DNA of 64,000 bases from JBCCQH01 sp039024435 (GTDB taxonomy: Bacteria; Bacteroidota; Bacteroidia; J057; JADKCL01), in NCBI GenBank assembly GCA_039024435.1, contig JBCCQH010000022.1:13563-77562 (forward strand), in the 5' to 3' direction. Below the pieces are notes generated by a model. It searched no databases, was not told the origin of the DNA, and saw only the letters and a list, made by a program, of their open reading frames with translations. Below are positions 26,165-32,464 of this stretch, piece by piece. Numbering within the stretch: position 1 is the first letter of the stretch; each line of letters begins with the position of its first letter. The translations under genes and the position numbers were made by a program.

Positions 26165-27034
26165 TCAAGCTCGCCAGGCGGCCCGGGTCTTGTCGTCCAG
26201 CTCGATCAGGGCCGAAACCTGGTCTTCCACGCATCCGATTCGTTCGGGGGAAATGGTTTGGGGTTCCGTAAGGCCGTGGCGGGGAAGGTCGCCGTGCTGG
26301 TGGTGCAGATAAAATTCGCGTCCCGATTTGAAACGGGTGATGCTGCCATCTGGATTCAGGTGGTAGTGCACCGGTTGCGCCCCCCGGGGAATGGCGACCA
26401 GACTGGTGGCGACCCGCGTGGTTTGGCTGCGGTTGGGCATGGAGAAGTGGGCCATTTTGTGGGAATAGAGCACCATTTCTCCTGCCTGCATGCGCAGTGG
26501 GCGAATGGGATAGCGCGCGACCATTTCTTGCATGATGTTGCGGGCCGGCGACTCGACGGCGATGAAATTGATGTTGCTGCCCCGGTAGCTAAATTCATGG
26601 AGGTGGGAGCCCTTGAGCATGCACAGGCAGCCGTTGTCGATGTTGGTATCGGTGAGGGGGCCCCAGTTATTCAGGGAAATGTGCTCCCGCTCATCCACGA
26701 CCGACCAGTCCAGATGGAGTGGGATCCGCCCCGAGTCCCCTGGTTCCTTGATGGCAAAGGAAGCGATGAAGGGTTCGTAGTCGATCAGGTATTGGGCCAA
26801 TTGGGGACGGTAGGCCGCCGCAATGTCTTGGTAGATCTGGCGGCGGGTTTCGGGGGCTTTAATATTGATCAAGGTGTGGAAGCCCTGGATCGGTGATCCG
26901 TCGTAGTATTTGCGGTACAGCTTTTTCAGCGCGGTGACTTCATTGGCATCGAAAAAGCGCACCACGACGTAACCACTCACGTCAAATTGCCGTTGCAGAT
27001 CGGGGTCTCGGAATATGGAGGGTTGGGTCGCCAT
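26165..27034 (-). CDS. Phytanoyl-CoA dioxygenase (PhyH)-family oxygenase 1
   Basis: A 289-residue Fe(II)/2-oxoglutarate oxygenase-like protein. The iron site is HxD (His107, Asp109 in LHLDWSVVDE) plus His196 in KMAHFSMPNR, with Arg207 suited to bind 2-oxoglutarate. Start chosen at the ATG at 27034 (MATQPSIF); a TTG three codons earlier is possible. It lies 24 bp downstream of a second family member with the same HLDWSVxDE core. Members hydroxylate lipids and natural products. Substrate unknown. Confidence 0.88.
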   Translation of the reverse strand: MATQPSIFRDPDLQRQFDVSGYVVVRFFDANEVTALKKLYRKYYDGSPIQGFHTLINIKAPETRRQIYQDIAAAYRPQLAQYLIDYEPFIASFAIKEPGDSGRIPLHLDWSVVDEREHISLNNWGPLTDTNIDNGCLCMLKGSHLHEFSYRGSNINFIAVESPARNIMQEMVARYPIRPLRMQAGEMVLYSHKMAHFSMPNRSQTTRVATSLVAIPRGAQPVHYHLNPDGSITRFKSGREFYLHHQHGDLPRHGLTEPQTISPERIGCVEDQVSALIELDDKTRAAWRA

Positions 27035-27058
27035 GGGCTTCAAGCAGAGTTTGGGGGA

Positions 27059-28033
27059 TCAATTGTTGCGGGAAAAAAGTTGCCGCCACCAGGGACGGTT
27101 GGTGCGCCCAATCGCCTCGGTGAGGGTGCGGGCGGGTGCCCCGAGCCGCCGGTCGAGGGTGTATTCGCCTTCGCCGATGACCACGCCGGTTCCGTACTGC
27201 TCTTCGATGACTTCCCCGGGGGCCAGTGTTTCCACTATGGAGGGGTAACGGTCTAAATCGGGCGGGGCGGCCATATTGCGGGTGAGGAAAAATTCCTGAT
27301 CGACCTGCATCTGGCGGATGCGGCGCTCACTTTCCCGAAAGTAGTGTACCGGCTGGGCTTCTTCCGGAATCATCATGAGGTTGGTGGCCAGTCGCACCTG
27401 CGGTGTCCGGTTGGGCACGGAGAAATGGGCGAGGCTCAGGTCGTAAATGACCGCAGTTCCCGCCTTGAGACAAAGCAAGCGGGCCGGATACTGGGCCTTT
27501 ACTGCTTCCAGAAAACCGCTGGGGGAGAACCGTTGGTCCCACGTGACAAAGTTTACCAGGCTACCCCGGCGGGTGTGGCCCACACGGTGACTCCCTTCTA
27601 GGATGCCGAGGGCGCCATTGTGTTCGTCCACATCCGAAAGCGGCAACCAAATCCCAATCGTACGGTGGTGGCGCTCATCCAGCACGGACCAGTCCAGGTG
27701 AATGCGCAATTCGCTGTCGCCTTCCGGGGCTTTGACCGTGAAATTACCAAGTAGGGGCCGGTATCCGGGCAGCAGCTCCTGGGCTTTTTCTCCGAGCAGA
27801 CACTTAATCGTCGCGTCCACCCGCCGCCGGTCATCCGAGTCTTCCAGATTCATCGAGGTGAAAAACCCGTCGTTCTGCCCGCGTTGCAGGCTTTGGTAGA
27901 GGGAGCGGAGCGGGGCCAGTTCTTTCTCCGCAAACTGCGGCAGCAGAGCGTAGCCTTTCTCGGCAAATTCGGCCCGGAGTTGCGGGTCGCCCAGCCAGTT
28001 GTCCGGCAATTCTTTCGTCATTGGTAGCGTCAT
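27059..28033 (-). CDS. Phytanoyl-CoA dioxygenase (PhyH)-family oxygenase 2
   Basis: A 324-residue paralogue of the next gene. The iron ligands are His112 and Asp114 in RIHLDWSVLDE and His203 in SLAHFSVPNR, with Arg214 for 2-oxoglutarate. Start placed at ATG 28033 (MTLPMTKELPD); an in-frame ATG four codons later is possible. Upstream in-frame sequence to 28243 runs through a strong hairpin and is not credible coding. It heads the run PhyH-PhyH-toroid-transglutaminase. Confidence 0.87.
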   Translation of the reverse strand: MTLPMTKELPDNWLGDPQLRAEFAEKGYALLPQFAEKELAPLRSLYQSLQRGQNDGFFTSMNLEDSDDRRRVDATIKCLLGEKAQELLPGYRPLLGNFTVKAPEGDSELRIHLDWSVLDERHHRTIGIWLPLSDVDEHNGALGILEGSHRVGHTRRGSLVNFVTWDQRFSPSGFLEAVKAQYPARLLCLKAGTAVIYDLSLAHFSVPNRTPQVRLATNLMMIPEEAQPVHYFRESERRIRQMQVDQEFFLTRNMAAPPDLDRYPSIVETLAPGEVIEEQYGTGVVIGEGEYTLDRRLGAPARTLTEAIGRTNRPWWRQLFSRNN

Positions 28034-28433
28034 TTCGGTGCGGTACTTGTCCCGCAAGTGGAAATTAGGGACCACCCGCCAATTCGCCAAATCAATCCGG
28101 TGGCGGGGACGACTCCCAACGGACGCTTCTGTCGATGGCAAAGCCGATGAAGCGGATGGCTGCGGCAAAGTTGCGGAGTGCTCGGTCGGTGTCGGGGACA
28201 AAAAAGCAAAGGGCGCTCGCAAAGCGCCCTTTGGATAAGCCAAAAGAACTGGGCGCCACAGCGGGGCTGCGGCGGGGTTGAAACCAAAATAAAGTTGTGG
28301 GTAAAACTCAAGTCCAGTAGCAGGTGTAGGCGTTGTCTACATCTGAATCACAATTAAGATAGGCACAGCCGTGACGCTGCCGGCCAACAATGCGACGAAT
28401 GGGGGTGCTTTCCCGACGAATTGGGTGCGGCGG
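28034..28433. other. 400-bp spacer upstream of the PhyH genes
   Basis: The spacer holds a strong minus-strand hairpin terminator at 28200-28232. Between that and the next gene is unassigned sequence, including a short start-less Cys-rich reading frame on the minus strand. I see no RNA gene. Confidence 0.45.
28200..28232 (-). terminator. Rho-independent terminator or attenuator upstream of the PhyH operon
   Basis: A perfect 10-bp stem AAAGGGCGCT/AGCGCCCTTT with a 5-base loop is followed on the minus strand by TGCTTTTTTG. It lies about 200 bp beyond the stop of the gene ending at 28434 and 167 bp before the first PhyH start. Confidence 0.75.
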
Positions 28434-28940
28434 TCAACTGGGGTCTTCTACGACAGCGTCGTGGACGCGGATGTTGAGCCCCTTGGATTTGCGGGGGCCT
28501 TTCTGTTTGATTTTGAATTTGGTCTCGCCATCCGGGAGGATCTTTTCAAAAATCACCTGGGAGGCGCTGTCCAGCGGTTCGCCCAGTTCATCTTCGAAGT
28601 AGAGCATCAGTTGCAGGTCGCGGTAGGCCGTCAATTCGGCTTTGTTTTTCAGGGTGCCTTCGGCGACCGTTTCCCCGAGGATATTTTTGCGGGCCTCGAA
28701 CTGAACCTCGATGAAGTCTCCGGGGCGGGCGTGTTCTTTGAGTTTTTGTTCGCGTTCCAATTCATCCGGCGAGGGCGGATCGCCAAACGGTACCGAATCC
28801 TGAGCGGTCATGCCGTCGGGCACGGTTTGTTCCTGGTTGTTGGACTTGAGGGCGGCTTCCCCGGGGTCACGTAGGAAATAAAAAGCCGTTCCGGCTCCCA
28901 CGACCAATACCACAACAATGGGCAACGCTAGTTTTTTCAT
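28434..28940 (-). CDS. Membrane-anchored protein of unknown function
   Basis: A 168-residue protein with an N-terminal hydrophobic helix (LALPIVVVLVVGAGTAFYF) and a Pro/Asp/Glu-rich linker. A single beta-rich domain of about 90 residues (GDFIEVQFEARKN to GLNIRVHDAVV) follows. The domain layout resembles FxLYD-type periplasmic domains, but the motif itself is not clear. It stands alone, flanked by the palindrome-bearing spacer. Confidence 0.65.
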   Translation of the reverse strand: MKKLALPIVVVLVVGAGTAFYFLRDPGEAALKSNNQEQTVPDGMTAQDSVPFGDPPSPDELEREQKLKEHARPGDFIEVQFEARKNILGETVAEGTLKNKAELTAYRDLQLMLYFEDELGEPLDSASQVIFEKILPDGETKFKIKQKGPRKSKGLNIRVHDAVVEDPS

Positions 28941-28953
28941 GCCCCTAAATTAA

Positions 28954-29000
28954 CATTTCCAATGGGCGGTTGAAAATTTCCAATTGCTCAATTGCTAATG
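28954..29000 (+). repeat. Dispersed intergenic repeat, copy 2
   Basis: The words CATTTCCAAT, AATTTCCAATTGC and TCAATTGCTAATGG match the family seen at 3337, 63591 and 63731. Confidence 0.45.
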
Positions 29001-29107
29001 GTCCTTTGCCCAATCTCAATCGCTATGTCGATGAAAACCGTACCCCCGTGCGGTTCATCAGAAGTCAGCAAACAGGCTTCGACCAACTGATGAATAGGGA
29101 ATTAAGT

Positions 29108-29167
29108 TTTGATTTTTTGGATCATAGCGGCAGTCCATGGACTGCCGCTATGATCCAAAAAATCAAA
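29108..29167. repeat. Perfect 60-bp palindrome
   Basis: Two 30-base arms (TTTGATTTTTTGGATCATAG and its continuation GCGGCAGTCCA) meet at CCATGG with no loop and no mismatch. The arms begin and end with T- and A-runs, so either strand could act as a terminator-like hairpin or the DNA could extrude a cruciform. Confidence 0.95.
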
Positions 29168-29256
29168 CCCCAACGAAGACAAATGCAGTCCAATGAAGAG
29201 CAAATACGGTAAACATCGGATGGCCAGCAAAAACTCGGAAATTCATATCTTCGGGC

Positions 29257-29634
29257 ATGAAATATTTTTTTGCAACCTGCTTGGCACTGTTCCTGTTTAC
29301 GGGTCTGCCGGCCCAAGGCTATGAACCCGACTGCGATGATCCCCGGACCCAGATGGACATGAATGAATGCGCCCAGCGGGAATTCAAGGCGGCCGACCAG
29401 GCTCTGAATGTCGCGTACAAGAAGTTGATGGCCTTGGTCGACGATGACCTAGAAGCCAAAATTCGCCAGGCCCAGCGCACCTGGGTCAAATTCCGCGACG
29501 AAAGCTGCGAATGTGAACGCTTCCTCTACGATGGCGGCTCCATTTCCCCCCTGATTTGGGCGAATTGCCGCACCCGTGCGACCCAACAGCGCACCGAGGA
29601 GTTGAATTCCCTGCTCGATCAATTGGACATGTAA
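29257..29634 (+). CDS. LprI-family (DUF1311) secreted protein
   Basis: A 125-residue protein with a signal peptide (MKYFFATCLALFLFTGLPAQG). The mature region has the DUF1311/LprI pattern: DCDDPRTQMDMNECAQREF, then ADQALNVAYKKL, the QRTWVKFRDESC motif and a final WANCRTRATQQRTEEL. Four or more cysteines likely form disulphides. Mycobacterial LprI inhibits lysozyme, but most family members are uncharacterised. Its stop abuts the ATG of the next gene. Confidence 0.87.
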   Translation: MKYFFATCLALFLFTGLPAQGYEPDCDDPRTQMDMNECAQREFKAADQALNVAYKKLMALVDDDLEAKIRQAQRTWVKFRDESCECERFLYDGGSISPLIWANCRTRATQQRTEELNSLLDQLDM

Positions 29635-30108
29635 ATGCCGGAAATGCGTCGGACTTATCGCTTTAATCGCCCCGTGTCCCTGTTGATTTTGCTGCCCTTG
29701 TTGCTGCTGATCGTTATGTTGGTGGCAGGGATATTGCGGTCATTCAGTCCCTTGTCCTTGGTGCTGGTCCTGTTTTCGCTGGTGATTGTGGGTTCGGTTG
29801 TGTACTACAGCCTCCTGCGCTCCCTGACTGTGGGCCCGGAAGAATTGGTCTGGAAGGCGCCGGGAGTCCAGTACCAGATGGCCCTGGCTGAGATCAAGCA
29901 TTTTGGGATTGTAAAGTACCGTTCCTTCCGCTTCATTTACCTCTCGCGGGCCGAAGCCGCCCCGTTTTCCCAAGCCGATGCCCGGATCGTATCGTCGGCG
30001 GACACCTTTGTGATTCAGTACCGCGGACGCGCCTGGAAGCAGGTGAAATCCCTGATGAAAACCGCCCAGCCAGAACTCAAACCGAGCAATTTGCTGCGCG
30101 GTCGATAA
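29635..30108 (+). CDS. Two-helix membrane protein with PH-like domain
   Basis: A 157-residue protein. Two hydrophobic helices (about 14-33 and 39-60) precede a beta-rich cytoplasmic domain starting SLTVGPEELVWKAPG and ending with a helix WKQVKSLMKTAQ. This is the usual layout of small bacterial PH-like proteins. Its start abuts the previous stop (TAAATG). Function unknown. Confidence 0.68.
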   Translation: MPEMRRTYRFNRPVSLLILLPLLLLIVMLVAGILRSFSPLSLVLVLFSLVIVGSVVYYSLLRSLTVGPEELVWKAPGVQYQMALAEIKHFGIVKYRSFRFIYLSRAEAAPFSQADARIVSSADTFVIQYRGRAWKQVKSLMKTAQPELKPSNLLRGR

Positions 30109-30146
30109 AGGTTTTTTCCTTAGCTTCGTGCTCTGATCAATCATTT

Positions 30147-30434
30147 ATGAAGCCTATTTACTCGGTTTTGCTCATCAATCTGGCCAGCTTTGCCATCTTC
30201 GGATTGATGTTCAATTTTGTCATCAAGCGTCCGGAGTTGATTCCGCTGTTTACCTCATTTCAGGCGTCATTGAATCTTTTGGCGGCTGGGGTATTTTATT
30301 TGGACCGAAAAAAAAGCATTTGGGTCAGTTTTCTCGTCGGGTTTGCCCTGGCCGCGGGAATTACTGTACTGGGTTATTTTGTTCTCTACGAATGGGTGGA
30401 CACCATCGGTGTAGAAGAAGGCTACACGCTGTAA
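30147..30434 (+). CDS. Small three-helix membrane protein
   Basis: A 95-residue, almost wholly hydrophobic protein with three predicted transmembrane helices (about 7-25, 31-50, 57-80) and a short acidic tail. I recognise no family. It lies 38 bp after the PH-like gene, probably in the same transcript. Confidence 0.6.
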   Translation: MKPIYSVLLINLASFAIFGLMFNFVIKRPELIPLFTSFQASLNLLAAGVFYLDRKKSIWVSFLVGFALAAGITVLGYFVLYEWVDTIGVEEGYTL

Positions 30435-30577
30435 AACCATCCCTTTTCATCACTTCAACGCATCGCCCCGGCGACGGCACGGCCGCGAATACCCTAAGAA
30501 AATCAGTGAACTTGCGCTTCGTCGCGTTTGAGACGTTCCACCGCCGAGCGCCAAACCCTCGCCCAATTACCGCGCGA

Positions 30578-31495
30578 TTAAGCCCGCCCCGCCAGCAAAT
30601 ACAGCACCGCCATGCGCACCGCCAAGCCATTCTCGACCTGATCGAGGATGATGGCCTGCTCTGAATCGGCCACCCCGGAGCTGATCTCGACCCCGCGGTT
30701 GATCGGGCCGGGGTGCATCACCACCAATTCCTTGCCCAGAGAATTCAGCAGTGCCTCGTCCAGCCCGTAGAGCATCGAATATTCGCGCAGCGAAGGGAAG
30801 TACCGGATCTCTTGCCGTTCCAGTTGGATGCGCAGCATGTTGACGGCATCCGCCCAGAGCAGGGTGTCCCGCAAATCGTAGCTCACATCGACCCCCAAAC
30901 TGGCGATGTGGGCCGGGATCAAGGTGGGGGGGCCGCAGACGCGGACCTGAGCGCCGAGTTTTTGCAGGGCAAATACATTCGACAAGGCTACCCGACTGTG
31001 CAAAATGTCCCCCACAATTGCCACCTTTAAGTTCCGCAACTCCCCGAAGCGTTCGCGCAGGGAATAGCAGTCCAGCAGCGCCTGGGTGGGATGTTCGTGG
31101 GCGCCATCGCCCGCATTGATGATGTGGGCGTCGATGTGGCGGCTCAGAAATACCGGTGCCCCCGGATGCGGATGCCGGATCACCACCATATCCACCTTCA
31201 TCGCCAGGATATTGTTGACCGTGTCCAGCAGCGTTTCCCCCTTCTTCACACTCGAAGACGAGGCGGAGAAGTTGACCACATCGGCGGACAACCGCTTTTC
31301 CGCCAGTTCGAAAGAAATGCGGGTACGGGTGGAATTTTCGAAGAAGAGATTGGCCACCGTCACGTCGCGCAGGCTCGGCACCTTCTTGATCGGGCGCTGA
31401 ATCACTTCCTTAAATTCGTCCGCCGTCTGGAAAATAATCCCGATGTCTTCCGCCGTAATCGGCTCGATTCCCAGTAGATGTTGCGTGCTCAGCAT
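30578..31495 (-). CDS. pyrB: Aspartate carbamoyltransferase catalytic chain
   Basis: The 305-residue enzyme joins carbamoyl phosphate and aspartate in pyrimidine synthesis. The carbamoyl-phosphate motif FENSTRTRISFE, the SVKKGETLLDT loop, HPTQALLDC and the HPGPINRGVE motif are all present. Its ATG abuts the pyrR stop (TAAATG), giving a pyrR-pyrB operon. No pyrI regulatory-chain gene is visible, in keeping with PyrR-linked, unregulated-trimer enzymes. Confidence 0.96.
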   Translation of the reverse strand: MLSTQHLLGIEPITAEDIGIIFQTADEFKEVIQRPIKKVPSLRDVTVANLFFENSTRTRISFELAEKRLSADVVNFSASSSSVKKGETLLDTVNNILAMKVDMVVIRHPHPGAPVFLSRHIDAHIINAGDGAHEHPTQALLDCYSLRERFGELRNLKVAIVGDILHSRVALSNVFALQKLGAQVRVCGPPTLIPAHIASLGVDVSYDLRDTLLWADAVNMLRIQLERQEIRYFPSLREYSMLYGLDEALLNSLGKELVVMHPGPINRGVEISSGVADSEQAIILDQVENGLAVRMAVLYLLAGRA

Positions 31496-32041
31496 TTATC
31501 TTTGCTCGATTTGAACTGTATCCTGACCACCACCCTCTTTGAGGCGTACGATGACCTTTTCCGAATCCATGGTATCGACCTGCAAGCCGATGTACACCGC
31601 CTCGATGGGCAATTCGCGCATCCGCTTGCGGTCCACCAAGGCGAGCAATTCCACCGACTGGGGCCGCCCCATCGTCAGCATTGCGTCCATCGCCGCCCGT
31701 ACCGTCCGTCCGGTGTAGAGCACATCGTCGATGAGGATGATGCGCTTTTCTTCCAAGTAAAAATCCACTTTGGTGGCGCTGGCGAGCAGGGGTTCTTTTT
31801 TCCGGCGAAAATCGTCCCGGTAAAACGTCACATCCAGTTCGCCGTAGGGAATCTCCAGTTCGGGCCGAAGCTTTCGCAGCAAGCCGTAGATCCGCCGCCC
31901 CAGGTACACCCCGCGCGGCTGAATCGCCAGCAAAGCCGAGTTGGCAAAATCACCGTGGTTTTCGATCAGTTGGTGGCACAGGCGCAGCAACGTGACCTCC
32001 AACTTTTTTTCGTCCAGTATGTGTAAGACTTCTTTTTCCAT
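31496..32041 (-). CDS. pyrR: PyrR: pyrimidine operon regulator / uracil phosphoribosyltransferase-like
   Basis: A 181-residue type I phosphoribosyltransferase-fold protein. The PRPP-binding motif RIILIDDVLYTGRTVRAA and GVYLGRRI, followed by LDVTFYRDDFRRK, identify PyrR. I start at ATG 32041 (MEKEVLHIL) because that gives the normal PyrR length. The frame is open further upstream to 32329 but that part is low-complexity and unlike the family. PyrR proteins bind nascent pyr mRNA in response to UMP; I could not find a clear PyrR binding loop in the leader. Confidence 0.93.
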   Translation of the reverse strand: MEKEVLHILDEKKLEVTLLRLCHQLIENHGDFANSALLAIQPRGVYLGRRIYGLLRKLRPELEIPYGELDVTFYRDDFRRKKEPLLASATKVDFYLEEKRIILIDDVLYTGRTVRAAMDAMLTMGRPQSVELLALVDRKRMRELPIEAVYIGLQVDTMDSEKVIVRLKEGGGQDTVQIEQR

Positions 32042-32464
32042 CGGTTTGGGGTGAGTGGGTTCCAAGATCAATTTGGGAGATTGGCTTGTGTTGTTGGGCT
32101 CCTGATCCCAGATCGTACCAGGAGGGAGTTCGGGAAAATGAAACGGTGGGAGGGCTGACGGTCCGGAAAGACCCGACATTCGCCAGTGGGGCGGTGGGCC
32201 CTGCTGGATCGACTGGGTTTCCGCCGCCTCCGGTACGGCAATTGGGTTTTGTATTGACCCGCCAGTTTTGCATGATCCCCGGCAAATTCGGGAAAAAATG
32301 TGGTAAATGACAACCAGAATGATCCACAAGGGGGACGCCGGCCCCGGTAGTTCTCGCCGCCGTTTTCTCCTCGGCTTGAAGTTCGGCGATTGATTGGTCC
32401 CTTCGTCGCCTGGAAACCGCGTTCAATTGCATCTGTCCACGATTTTCGGGTAATTGTTCCCAAT
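32042..32464. other. 423-bp divergent spacer between pyrR and the Asp-box gene
   Basis: The spacer is GC-rich and has several overlapping open frames, none convincing. It must contain the pyrR-pyrB promoter and leader and the promoter for the rightward secreted protein. No clear terminator/antiterminator pair was found by eye. Confidence 0.4.

Larger units (their letters stand above)
28941..29256. other. 316-bp repeat-rich spacer
   Basis: It contains a dispersed repeat copy (28954-29000), a hairpin near 29031-29060 (GATGAA/TTCATC arms) and the 60-bp perfect palindrome. No coding signal seen. Confidence 0.6.

Noticed and set aside
28310..28425. Short Cys-rich minus-strand reading frame ending NAYTCYWT, considered as a RiPP precursor or leader peptide
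   Set aside because: There is no start codon between the preceding stop and this segment, and no RiPP-modifying enzyme nearby.
32042..32329. N-terminal extension of PyrR
   Set aside because: PyrR is about 180 residues; the extra part is low-complexity and Pro-rich.
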